Assembly (NCBI GenBank): GCA_003342815.1
Contig: PTEX01000055.1
Span: 1,973,708 to 2,037,707, forward strand
DNA from: Eudromia elegans
Lineage: Eukaryota; Chordata; Aves; Tinamiformes; Tinamidae
DNA: 64,000 nucleotides
Direction of reading: 5' to 3'
Shown one piece after another: positions 38,466-48,879 of the stretch; position 1 is the first letter of the stretch; each line of letters starts with the position of its first letter. The notes under the pieces are model-generated. The model saw only the letters and a program-made list of their open reading frames with translations, was not told where the DNA came from and ran no database searches. Both the position numbers and the translations under genes were made by a program.

Positions 38466-38733
38466 NNNNNNNNNNNNNNNNNNNNNNNNNNNNNNNNNNN
38501 NNNNNNNNNNNNNNNNNNNNNNNNNNNNNNNNNNNNNNNNNNNNNNNNNNNNNNNNNNNNNNNNNNNNNNNNNNNNNNNNNNNNNNNNNNNNNNNNNNNN
38601 NNNNNNNNNNNNNNNNNNNNNNNNNNNNNNNNNNNNNNNNNNNNNNNNNNNNNNNNNNNNNNNNNNNNNNNNNNNNNNNNNNNNNNNNNNNNNNNNNNNN
38701 NNNNNNNNNNNNNNNNNNNNNNNNNNNNNNNNN
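38466..38733. other. Assembly gap (268 N)
   Basis: A run of 268 unknown bases lies inside the CpG island, upstream of the QKI leader. GC-rich avian promoters are often lost from short-read assemblies. Open frames that span the Ns are artefacts. The gap may hide promoter elements or part of an upstream non-coding exon, and its true length may differ from 268. Confidence 0.99.
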
Positions 38734-39545
38734 ACGGTTGGTTCCGCCAAGCGGCGCTGCCGCCGCCTAACGGCCGCCCCGCCCCTGCGCCCGCCCCGGC
38801 GGCGAGTGGCCGCCCCCACGGGCCCGGACCCGTCCCCTCCTCCTGCCGCCGCCGCTGCTGCCGCTGCTGCTGCTGCCAGCGCAGCCTGGACTGAAGCGAA
38901 CTCCGGAGCGAAGTGAGGAGAAGTGAGGAGGCGGCGGCGGCGCTGACACTCACCGGCCACAGGCGGCAGCGGCGGCAGCGGGAGGGCGGGCGGGCGGGCG
39001 GAGAGGACGCACCAGGCGCGTCGGCAACAGCGGAGAGACTCCGGCGGCGGCGGCGGCTCCTCGGAAGCGGCAGCGCCGCCAGCAGCGCCCGCGCGCCCCG
39101 CTCCCTCCCTCCCTCCCCCGCCGCGGAGCAGCCGGGCCCGGCGCGTGTGCGCGGGGAGGAGGAGGAGGAGGAGGAGGGGGACACAGCGAGGACTGCGCCG
39201 GCCGAGGGCGCACGGAGCAGGGAAGCGGCACCGACAAGAGGCGGCGGCTCCTCGTACCCGGGCAGGAGGGCGCAGCCCGCCGGGGGCTTCTCCTGAGTTT
39301 CCTTCCTTTTATATTTTTATTTTTGTATATTCCCCCCCGCGCTCCTTTGGACTGGGCGGCGGGCTCGAGTTCGTCTCCGGATTTGAATCCTCCTCCTCGT
39401 CGCCGTCGCTCGGGGGAGCTCCCCTCCCCGCCCCCTCCCCTCCCCCCGCGCCTCCGCGCCCCGCCGGGCGCCCCGTGCCGCGCTCGCCTCGCTCGGCTCG
39501 GCTCGGCTGGTGCGGGCGCTCGCCGTCTCCGCGCCGCCGTGGAAT
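38734..39545 (+). other. QKI: QKI 5' leader/proximal promoter, ATG-free
   Basis: I find no ATG on the + strand between the assembly gap and the QKI start codon, a span of 812 bases. Any transcript starting in this interval would therefore lack upstream ATG-initiated ORFs. An in-frame TGA at 39384-39386 sets an upper limit for N-terminal extension in the QKI frame. The interval includes GGC/GCC triplet runs, a GGA repeat (about 39157-39177) and a T/A-rich island (39297-39331). How much is 5' UTR and how much is promoter is unknown. Confidence 0.7.
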
Positions 39546-39687
39546 ATGGTTGGGGAAATGGAAGCCAAGGAGAAGCCCAAGCCGAGCCCCGATTACCTGA
39601 TGCAGCTCATGAACGACAAGAAGCTCATGAGCAGCCTCCCCAACTTCTGCGGGATCTTCAACCACCTCGAGAGGCTGCTGGACGAAG
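39546..39687 (+). CDS. QKI: QKI (Quaking) coding exon 1, N-terminal QUA1 segment
   Basis: This exon encodes the first 47 residues and the first base of codon 48 of Quaking, a STAR-family KH-domain protein that binds ACUAAY-type RNA sites. QKI controls splicing, mRNA stability and circular-RNA formation, notably in glia, muscle and endothelium. I recognise it by the N-terminus [13 protein letters not shown] and the QUA1 homodimerisation segments [20 protein letters not shown] and [12 protein letters not shown] (residues 15-47). The start is the first ATG after the in-frame TGA at 39384, and it has A at -3 and G at +4, a strong Kozak context. Compared with the mammalian protein as I recall it, Ala-7 and Ser-14 replace Thr. 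The exon ends at an AAG|GTAAAG donor. The KH, QUA2 and C-terminal parts lie in later exons that I do not see in this window. The reading is certain in family and nearly certain in orthology. Confidence 0.97.
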
Positions 39688-39693
39688 GTAAAG
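39688..39693 (+). other. QKI: Splice donor of QKI exon 1
   Basis: GTAAAG follows GACGAAG, giving AAG|GTAAAG, close to the vertebrate MAG|GTRAGT consensus. The junction falls after the first base of codon 48 (phase 1), which agrees with the known QKI sequence continuing as Glu-Ile-Ser. Confidence 0.92.
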
Positions 39694-39881
39694 GCGCTTC
39701 CCTGCCCCCCGCCGCCCGCGCGGCCGCGCCTCTCCCCCCGGCCTCGGGCCTCCTGCCCCGCCGGGGCCTGTTCCCCCGGCGGCTCCGCGGCCTCCCGGAG
39801 CCCTGCAGACAAAGGGGAAGTGCGGGCGGCTCGGCGGGAGGGCACGGAGCGCGAAGCGCGCACGTCCCGGCCGCTCGCTCC

Positions 39882-39928
39882 TTTTTTTTTCTTTTTTTTT
39901 TCTTTTTTTCATATATATATATGTATGT
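39882..39928 (+). repeat. Poly-T/TA low-complexity tract
   Basis: T runs separated by single C bases, then an AT dinucleotide stretch and TGTATGTGG. It lies about 200 bases inside intron 1, within the CpG island. In unspliced translation it gives a Phe/Val/Tyr-rich hydrophobic segment. Confidence 0.8.
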
Positions 39929-41312
39929 GGTGTTTGTTTTTGTTGTTTTTCTTTCTGCGCTGTCTCCCAAAAGCGGGCGAAGAGTAAGAGGCACATGGAG
40001 GGGCGGGCGGGAGCTGAGGAATGTGCTCCGGGCGGGCGGGGAGGAGGGGAGCGCGGCTCCCCGCGGGAAGTGCGCGCAGGGGCCCGCGGGGCCTTGCAGG
40101 GAACGGGCGAGGGGGGGGTTGTTCCTCCCTCCCCCGCTTGGTTTGGCTCTTCAGGAGCTGCTTGAATGACTAAGAGCGAGGGGGGCCGAGTTCCCCTTCC
40201 CGGCGCTCCCCACCCCGGGCTGGCCGCAAACTAATGGCGATCTTTGCTACGTTGCGAGGGAAGCGAGCGAGTCCTTTGAAAGCAGCTGCCTCGAAACGCT
40301 CCTGAGTGTGACTTCAGAGAGAGAAAAAGAGGGGAAAAAGGAAAACAAAACCAAAAACGCCCAGAAATTGCCTTCTCTGCCGCTGCCAAACGTCCACTGC
40401 GGCCGCTAACCTCGGCCCCGTACCCAATTCCTGCCGCTCCTGTGGACTGGCGCCCCCCGCTATGTTTTTTCTTTTTTTCTTCTCCTCTCTCTTTCTTTCT
40501 TTTTTTTTTTCTTTTTTTTTAAATAGCTGCCCGTAAGAGTGCGTCTTCCCGAACGTATGGCTGCGTTTGGAATTACACTAAAAACTGGGAACTTCGCGCG
40601 TCCCATGCGTCTTTCGCTGCAATAGCAGACTGCTGTGTTGTAAGCAGGGCAGCCCGTTCCTTCTTCGTGTGCTGGGCTAGCTCGGGTTGTCTTCCCAGAT
40701 TTATCTATCTTTAAAGAAAAAAAAAAAAAAATCCTTACTACCCAAACCTCGGCTTTCTGGAGTTAGACCAGCTTCGCTGTATTCGGCAGCTTTATAAGAC
40801 TTGTGAAAACAGAACTTGTTTGTACAGCTTCAACTTCTTTAGAGTCTTAGCATGAACTGCTGAATTTGGGGGTTTTGAGTTAGGATTTTTGTTTGTAGCC
40901 ATATTCCTCTCGGTTAAAATAACTTTGGGAAGTTGTTGACCTCGGAAGATGAAAGAGTTGGTTATATTTGGTGGAGCTGGTTATATTTGGTAGGACAACT
41001 CCCCACCCTCTCCTGAGACTGTAAAAATGAGATAGTGACTGGAGTGCAACAAAAAATAGTATATCTAGAAAACTCTGCTTTCTGAAGTAAATGATAGAAG
41101 AGTGAAAAAAAAAACAGGCAGCAGAGAATATTCTTACAGCAGACTGTAAGAAACTATATTTTGGGTGATTCTGTTTTTATTTTCAAGAGTTTTTGGTAAA
41201 TTTATGAGATATTTCTAGTTCTTCTTTCCATCCGCATTTGTTCCACTACTTTGAATATACAGTCTACCTCACCATAGAAAACAGCCTCTTCAAAGTAATT
41301 AACAAGGTATAT

Positions 41313-41318
41313 AATAAA
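41313..41318 (+). other. Early intronic AATAAA (possible premature poly(A) signal)
   Basis: A canonical AATAAA hexamer lies 1.6 kb into intron 1. Such hexamers are common by chance in AT-rich DNA. It is listed because an intronic polyadenylation event here would yield a short exon-1-only transcript. Use is untested. Confidence 0.2.
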
Positions 41319-41869
41319 CATCAAGAAGAAACTGGACTGAGATGACTTTTTAACATAAATGAGCTTTTCATGTGCATTCGGTTTTCTTAAATTCCTGAAT
41401 CTCTTGAAGTTTGTTTATTTAGCCAGGGAAGGCCCCACACTTGTTTTCTTAGTGAACAAAAGAGAAACCTTCCGTAAGGAAGGGAGATTTGGGGTGGGGT
41501 TGGCGGGTGGGGTAGGGGCGAGAGCTACGGGATCTTTGCTGCTTTTGGGATTGTTCAAATCCCGGAAGCTCTGGAAATCTCTTTTGTGAAGTGTTAGGAT
41601 CCCAAAATGAGGGAGGTGGAGACCTGCTGAAAAAGTTCTTGGCAGAGCAAGTTGGGCTGAAGCTCTTCTTTTCCCTTCCTTGGGAAGGGAGAGAAGTCTG
41701 TATTTTCTAGTAGCCTCAGCAATAATTCAGCCATCCCTTTAGGCTTTTCTGCTTTTCCTGTTTACGTTGGCGATTGGGTGGAAGTGTTGTGGAGGCAGAA
41801 AACTTTTTGGAATGTTAAAAAAATGTTTCATGCAAATCTAGTAAATTGTTTCGAGGCTTCCGAGATTGA

Positions 41870-41883
41870 ACACTAAGGGGCGC
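41870..41883 (+). promoter_or_regulatory. CTCF-like site
   Basis: ACACTAAGGGGCGC agrees with the CTCF core CCASYAGRKGGCRS at 12 of 14 positions (mismatches at positions 1 and 7). It stands in otherwise AT-rich intron, 2.2 kb past exon 1, and a perfect octamer ATGCAAAT lies about 40 bases upstream (41830-41837). Binding is inference. Confidence 0.3.
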
Positions 41884-43079
41884 CAGTTATTTCTTTTCCA
41901 GCCTGGCTCCCTGGCTCATGCATGGCTCGAGTGGTGAAATGCACAAATCCCATAGAAGCTAGGGACGAGTCCCAAATATTTGTGGGTTTGTTCCAGTATC
42001 TGTGCTTGCATGAACTTGTTTATGTTGAATGTTTAGACGCAGCATTACGTGGATGAATAGCTACTTATAGCTGAAAAGTTAGAACAACTGTTGACACAAA
42101 TCACAACGGTGTGAGAGGATGTTCTTTAAAACATCTGTCCTGGTTATCAAAGGGACATGAAAAATCTTTAACTAAGTGCCACATCGAGATTCTTTGGTTG
42201 TGTTTTATGGATTGCTAGAAATATCTTCAACATTTAGAACTTTCAAGTGAGTTAACTATGTTTAATCTTTCCAATAGTTGTTTTATAATACTTTTTAAAA
42301 TAAAAAATGTAAAGAGCAGCAAGGTGTGTATTAATGTACATAAAAAGTTACAATGTCCATGTCGTCCCTCCCTCCCAATTTGTTTCACTTCCAGTACATA
42401 ATACTGTGTTGTAAATAGTTTTTTTAGTTAGTACAAAATAATTTTTCTGAAGATTGGTTATGCTTGGGAAGACTAATATTCCTAGACAACTTTCAGCCTT
42501 TGCATTTTATTTTTTAGTGGTCTAACTGAAGAAATAGTTACAACTGCAGTATTTCAAACAAAACATGAGATTGCTCTGTCTACTGTAATGCTACTTTTTT
42601 TTTTTCTTAATTCACCTTGATATACAAAAAATGAGTGGATGTGTCAGATTAGTTAATATATGTGATCCATTTAGACTCTAATATTTCATCTTTGAAGTCA
42701 TAGTGTTTAATTTAGTAGAAACTCTTTGCTTTATGGTGTTTGAAGACCGACATGAATACCAGCAGTATATGGATAATTAGTTGTATTAAGAACTACTTTA
42801 GAATAAAATATGGAAGTTACAGATTTGTTTAGATTATAGATACCTTGGCATACGTGTGCTTTTAACTTCTTATGTGTAAATAAGGCTTTTGTGGATTAAC
42901 AAGGATGTTTAAAGTGCACATCATAATGACTAGGAAGTTGGATTGTTTTTATCAGGCTTTTGCAAACCTGTGGGAAGAGAGGGCTCTTCCTGAGTGTGGA
43001 ATACTCTGTATTTCCTGTCATTGTTTGGACCATCAAATGTGACCTGAATTTTTTTCTGTATGTGCTTCAGCTTCTCAGT

Positions 43080-43100
43080 ACTAACTTTCATGATTCTAAC
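43080..43100 (+). promoter_or_regulatory. Bipartite QKI-recognition-like motif
   Basis: ACTAAC (43080-43085) is followed after 11 bases by TAAC (43097-43100), which fits the published QKI response element form ACUAAY-N(1-20)-UAAY in the sense strand of the QKI pre-mRNA. Similar pairs occur at 50839-50863, 53436-53450 and 58584-58597. Chance alone could give a few such sites in 24 kb of AT-rich sequence. Confidence 0.25.
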
Positions 43101-44240
43101 ATAGATTGTTTTTTATGAACTTGTGTATTTTGCTGATCCACATTGTGCAAAATGAAGAATTTGTACCTTATATTATTATTTCTTTACTTTTTAAAAATCC
43201 TACATTCAAACCTTTTATGTTAATACATAATTTTGTCTAGTTTCATTCTTTCTGCAGGTTGTGAACAGATATTCCCAGATTATTCAGAGATCCTAATAGT
43301 GTTTTCTTCTGCAAAAATAAAAAACGGCATCCCGTCTCCAAGCATGGAATATTTAAAAACACGTGGACTATAAAGAAAAGAGAAATTTAATCAATGCGGT
43401 CAGTAATACACTGGCTTGAGATTGCTCGCTATGCAATATGTTACCAACAAGCATCAAAAATATTCATTGTCATATTTTTAAAAGTTTATTTTTATTTTAG
43501 AAGTATTTTATTCTTTTTAGCCTAGAGGTAGCTAAAATGTTTTATTTGGTTGGAATGTACAGGGAATCTGTGGTCCAGTCCTTTTCTTTTTTAGAAGGTA
43601 TTTATGTAAGCTTTGTCAGGAATTCATTCCTTTCTGTAAATTGTTTCAAACTTTAGCTGATGTTGAAAGCAGTGTGCAAATTCTTATATGCATTGAATAG
43701 ACATACCTCTACATGTAATTTAAGCAACGAATCTAGCTTTTAAGATAAATCCAAATTAACATCAAATGGGCTACTTCCTTTTGCACAGCAATTATAATGA
43801 AGGTAACTGTTAAAATCTCTAGCGAGGGGTTAAGGATCATTGAACCTCCTGAGCCCAGTGTGCCGAACTACAGCTTTCCTGTTAGTCTCACAGACTTCAA
43901 CTGATCTGTCTGCATAAGTAAGGACTGAGGAAGTATGTTCCAGTGTTGTAAATAACTTCTCCCTCAGAAGTAATCTAGCTACTTTTGTACATGACCTTAT
44001 CATTTGTGATTATGTAAAGTTAGCCTGTGACCCATCACATTTGATGAAGGGGTATCGGGCACGCTAGCATGATGTGTGTGTCCCCCCGCTAAATGATCCA
44101 GTATAAAGCATTATTTCCTTACAAAGGATGCTTCTTGGAGGGCTTCTCAGTGTAGAGTTAAGACGAGACATACACTATTAAAATAAAAGCCTTGTGATCT
44201 GTTTTTGACCAGAGTCTCTTGGAATAATTTGAATAGTAAT

Positions 44241-44352
44241 TTCTTTTTCTCTCGCTCGTTCTCTTTTTCTCTCGCTCGTTCTCTTTTTCTCTCGCTCGTT
44301 CTCTTTTTCTCTCGCTCGTTCTCTTTTTCTCTCGCTCGTTCTCTTTTTCTCT
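44241..44352 (+). repeat. 20-bp perfect minisatellite
   Basis: The unit CTCTTTTTCTCTCGCTCGTT is repeated in tandem: 44241-44260 (one mismatch at the first base), then four identical copies at 44261-44340 and a partial copy to 44352. The + strand is pure pyrimidine apart from G in CGCTCG, so CpGs recur every 20 bases. The minus-strand open frame 44147-44497 translates it as a charged Lys/Arg/Glu repeat, which is an artefact. The identity of the copies indicates recent expansion. Confidence 0.97.
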
Positions 44353-45064
44353 TTTTCAAAAAAGAAAGGAAAAAAAGTAAGCTTACTATTTTAGTTCTTT
44401 CTAAGAGCTGCTGACTCATTGTTTTTAAAAAACAGGAGAAACCTTCTTTTTGTGTGTGTATATATTTCCTTGGGATTGAGAGTAGGATTTTATTCATGTG
44501 AAATTGTACACAAATGTTTTCCTAGTAACCAACATACTAAATCTCCTAGTTAGAAGGAAATGAGCACACACAGATTGAATTATGGAGTTATAGATGATGT
44601 TTTCATCGCTCATAAAAGAAGAAAAGATGATGTTGATTAATATTATAGTGAAATGGAGAAAAAAATCTCAACACTTAGGACATTTTGAGAGTGCCCTTAA
44701 AATACCTTTGTTCTGAAAATGAGACTTACATGTGCCGCTAGGTAAAGAAGTGAGTTAGGGGGAAAAAGTTCCTGGTCCTCCACAAAGAAGAGATTGGATA
44801 TGAAATGGTTCCTTCTGTAATTTTCTAACTTTTTTTTTTTTTTTTTAACCAGCCTATCTGTATCAGTTCTTCTTAAGCTAGCTTCCTTTTTTATTTGTTC
44901 CTGAAATAAACAGTGAAAATCAGAAATGGGTGCTTAGTTTAAATGCTTTAAATGACATAGAATTCCATAAATAAAAAGAACATTGTGAATTGTTTTGAGT
45001 TACTTTTTATAATCCTAAAGTACTCTCGTTATTGGAGAAAGCTTTATGATACAAAAGTCCTATT

Positions 45065-45350
45065 AATTAGATGTGCTATTACATGCTGATGTCGTGCATG
45101 CTGCATGGCTGGCAGAGGGACCTGCGTTATGCTCATTACGAGACCATTGTGACAGTTCAGGCTGCCTGAAGGACTGCAGGAGTCACCCATGGAAACTGGT
45201 GGCCTATGTACTGCGACTTACATGGTGTGGCATTGGGGGAAAGGGGTCCATGTCTTGCCAAGAACGCTGTGAAGTAATGAAATGCCCTCGCTCCCTGATC
45301 CTTGTCTCTACTAAGACATAATTCACAACTCCTCATTCAGGCAGCATGAC
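45065..45350. promoter_or_regulatory. CpG-retaining intronic block, candidate enhancer or exon
   Basis: This segment has balanced base composition inside AT-rich intron and keeps at least six CpGs (in GTCGTG, TGCGTT, TACGAG, TGCGAC, AACGCT and CTCGCT). It also holds a plus-strand open frame of 82 codons at 45073-45321. The translation matches no family that I know. The upstream AG near 45069 lacks a good pyrimidine tract, which argues against an ordinary internal exon. A conserved regulatory element is the likelier reading. It is among the least neutral-looking blocks in the intron. Confidence 0.3.
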
Positions 45351-46189
45351 TTTTCCTGCATTGATTTTAATCAAAATGAAAATTTTCTTTTTTTTTTTTG
45401 ACATTCTGTTGGAATTTTAATTACGCAATGCAAAGAAAGCTAGAAGAAACAGTAAAACTGCCTGTACTTTTCATAATGAGATGCTTAATGCAATTGGTTG
45501 GGTCAGTGCGAGTACCGCATAAATCTGCAGTTTTGTAGCAGAGGGATTTAGATCTGCTAAGCACATGGAAGCCCTTCTTTTAAGCTTGAAACAGATGATA
45601 GGTGTAATTTTTATAATCTGTGTTGGATCCCTTTGCTGTGATGTGGCAAAGGGATGGATGCTTGCGAGAGAAGTAATATTCTATTTCTGTCCTTGATTTG
45701 AGGAAATAGCCAGTGTTACCTTATCTAGAACAGTTAAGTAAATTCAAGATTTAAGGTTTTTTGGTTGTTCTTATTGGAAATATTTAATGGAAGTGGAGTT
45801 AGGATTTTTTAATAGTGAAACTTACATTTTGAGACAACATATACGTGAAGGAGCAAAACAACATGGTAACTTTAAATCAAAATATTACCCAACTTCCTTA
45901 GCAGAGCTACTGTATTTTCTTTGTTTCCATCAGAGACTTGTGCAACCCTCATTGTTTGGATATCTAACAGCAAATTAGTACAAGAGGAAGCATTTTAACT
46001 TTTCTTTAGGTTGTGCTACTGAAGTTTTTGTTGTTTGCATCTAGAACTGGGAGCTTCAGAGTTTTGCTGTTATTCTGCAGAGCTTTAGCAGCTGTTAATA
46101 TTCAAAACAGTAATGGCAACAAACTAACAGTGTTTTGTTATTTTATTATGCAGACTTAAATAGCTCTTGTTTCAGGATGGATTTTATAT

Positions 46190-46300
46190 GTATATTTTAT
46201 ATATGTAGATAAAAACACACACCTTTATGTATATATTATATAATGATTATACAATAAGATGTATAATATTATGTGTGTGTATATATGTGTATGTGTAAGA
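46190..46300. repeat. Imperfect TA/TG microsatellite
   Basis: An alternating TA, CA and TG low-complexity tract (about 46190-46300). The minus-strand open frame 46225-46491 reads into it and is not a gene. Confidence 0.75.
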
Positions 46301-47239
46301 ATGACAAATTTTGCTTCTAGTTTTCTGGGAGAAATTATTCTGGTCAAGGAAAGTGGCAATAGGTGCCTATTAATGGGCTTTTTCTGGTTCATTTCAGTGG
46401 TTCCTAGATGGGTGAATAGTACATAGGAAGTTGATTTTTGGTGCATGTTTAAAAATATTGTTGACTGATCTGCTGCTGTGCCCAAATACACATATTTTAT
46501 TATATCTCATAATAGGTTAGGATAGATTTTTCTGTATTTCTATCATAATGACATACCTTAGGAAAATCTGATGCATCATAACTTCATAGTAATGTTACAG
46601 GAAGTGCATCAACTTAGTGTCCGGAGGATACTCCTTCTTAAAGGGCATGATAAGTGAAGCCATTTGTATAATGAATGAGGGACATATGCGGATGTTAGTA
46701 GCAGGACGGTTAACAGTGTTAGTGGCATATAACTGTAGGAGTGTTAGTGCTTCTTTAAAGCTTGGTTTGGAAAGTGAGGTGGGAGAAAGCACAGCAAGCA
46801 TTGGAAATTGGGTTCCTTTTTGGGGAAATTATGTTGAGGTGGCGCCAAAGTGTAATGTATTTGAATATTTGCTGTTCTAAGAGTAGAGGCAGAATGGCAT
46901 AATACTTTTTAACCCTTATCTTGGGGGTTTATTTCTAGCTTGAAAGCTGAGCTGACGTGCTGGAGCTGGTGCTTTTTGAGTTTGTTTTTGTGTGTTGCTG
47001 GGTTACTTTTCAGCCAGATCAGTTTTGTGATCAAGTTCTCCCTAGTTGTGCTGGCACAATGGCTGCAGTGGCTCAATGGAGAGGATAAATAGTAGGATTT
47101 GGGTGAGGGAAGTATCTTTGTTTAAATGTTTACTAGAGTCTGTACTTCTAATTGATGTAAATGGATTGTACATCTGGTCCATTCAAAATTTCAAGGAGCC
47201 ACATATTTTCAGATGAGCTGCAAGAGAGACTTGGTTGAA

Positions 47240-47264
47240 TTTTTTTTTTTTTTTTTTTTTTTTT
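47240..47264 (+). repeat. T25 homopolymer
   Basis: Twenty-five consecutive T bases in intron 1. The length is likely polymorphic or imprecise in the assembly. No retroposed sequence or target-site duplication was recognised beside it. Confidence 0.9.
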
Positions 47265-48700
47265 GAATCCTTCAGCTACTGAAGTAGTGAAAGTTAATTT
47301 TAATTGTCTAATATAAATTAAAGAAGCATTTTGGAAATCTCTGTAAACTGTACTTAGTGGCAATGTTGCTTATCCTCATCACTGTATATTTTCTTCATTA
47401 GTGTCTAAGAGCCCAAATATGCCTAAGATCTAAAGTAAGTAAAAGATCTCCAGCATAGTTGTTAAAAATACACTTTTTTTGGTATGTTTAAATGGTGACT
47501 CAACTAAAACAATTAACTGTGGTTGCATAATGCTTCTATTTAATTATCAGATTTCAGGGTGGTGTTAAATCTATTACTATGCTCAAAATTGCAGCTTAAT
47601 CTATTAACCTATGAGTAATTGCATAAAAAGCTATTTTACAATTCTCTTTTTTTTAGATACAGAACAACCCAAAATATTTCTGTTTGTAGTAGAACACTTC
47701 CAAGCAAGCAGAAGACAAGTAAAAATTGTGTGGCCCAGTGCTGTTTGCTTTTTGAGTCCTGTTGTTCTTTCATAGGTACTTTTAGGCATAGGTACTATTT
47801 TGGGCATGTGAATGAACATGAGCAGTGCCCATAAACCACAGACATTACCTTTTTTTTTTTTTATTTAAAAAAAACCCAAGCTGGCCCTCTTCATCTTCCT
47901 CTCAATCTCCCAAACGTGCTTTGGCTAAATAGTACATCTATAGTCCATTCGCAAGAGGCTGGGGGCTTTTATGTAGAAGCTTAAGGTTAAAATGACCTAG
48001 TAGGCCTAGCTGTCCTATCCAAAGCATGAGATTTGTCCTCTGAAAAAAATGTCTGCACGGTGAGAAAACAGTATATGTTGCATGATGCTAGAATCAAGTT
48101 GCTGATTTTTTTTTTTTATTTCATCACTCAGATATCACATCATTTAAAGATGCATATAACCCTGTGCAAAGAGGCATATCAGTCATTGTAGTGGAATCAT
48201 TGTTGCTTCATGCTGCTTTCTGAAAATCTGGTGTTGTCTCTGGATGAAACCGAAGCTCAGAAGAGTTCTCTTATGGATTCATTTGTTCCTGCTTTTCATG
48301 TAGTTCTGCCATTTCTTTTGTTCAAGTCTATTTGTATATAATAAATATTATTATAACAACTTTTAGAAAGAACTATGGCTAGGTTTTTTTTCCAATTTCT
48401 TGCAATATTTCTGTGTTCTTTCTCTGTGAATAAGTATTCTTTTTGTGGCCGGCCAAATGTAATTCTTCGGAGAAAACTGGAGAAATTAAGAAAATACTTA
48501 AGGTGGATTTGATATTTTAGATTAGAAGGAACTAGAAGATGGATGGTTGGCTTTCTTGAGTTAAGCTGATTAAGTTTACAGAAAACTTTGAGACCTCTCA
48601 TATCTTTAAAAAAAAAAAAAGGGAGGGGAGGAGGAGAGAAAATCACTTCTGTATTAACTTAATTCAAGTTTCCTGAGGTTAAATTCTATTTGTGAATATT

Positions 48701-48730
48701 TGTGTGTGTGTGTGTGTATATATATTTTTT
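48701..48730 (+). repeat. (TG)8 followed by TA and T tract
   Basis: A TG dinucleotide run at 48701-48716 passes into TATATATA and a T run. Confidence 0.85.
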
Positions 48731-48879
48731 TTTAAAAAATGATTATGCAGGTGTAGTTCCCAGGCAACTAAAAGTACTGTCTAAGCTCTATAGGTAACAG
48801 GGTACATAAACTTAGAGCCTATTGATTTAGTAACTGTATTTTATGCGTAACTATTCAGGAAGAAGCTTGTTGGTTCCAA

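Larger units (their letters stand above)
38040..40650. promoter_or_regulatory. QKI: QKI CpG island and promoter region
   Basis: G+C and CpG density rise sharply near 38040 and fall back by about 40650, flanking QKI exon 1. GC boxes (Sp/KLF type) are visible as CCCCGCCCC at 38777-38785 and as overlapping GGGCGG units at 38984-39001. A three-copy GGGGACCGGC tandem lies at 38221-38244. There is no canonical TATA box upstream of the likely start region, although a TATATTTTTATT stretch lies within the leader at about 39309. This fits a CpG-island promoter with dispersed initiation. The exact transcription start cannot be read from the sequence, and part of the island is unsequenced. Confidence 0.85.

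Noticed and set aside
38184..39296. Long Ala/Pro/Arg/Ser-rich frames on both strands in the CpG island, some spanning the N run
   Set aside because: GC-rich DNA is stop-poor in all frames. The translations are low-complexity and several use N-filled codons.
39309..39863. 184-codon minus-strand frame opposite QKI exon 1
   Set aside because: It is a shadow of the real exon and leader, with low-complexity ends.
44147..44497. Minus-strand frame with a Lys/Arg/Glu repeat
   Set aside because: The repeat is the 20-bp minisatellite read in three successive phases. There is no gene context.
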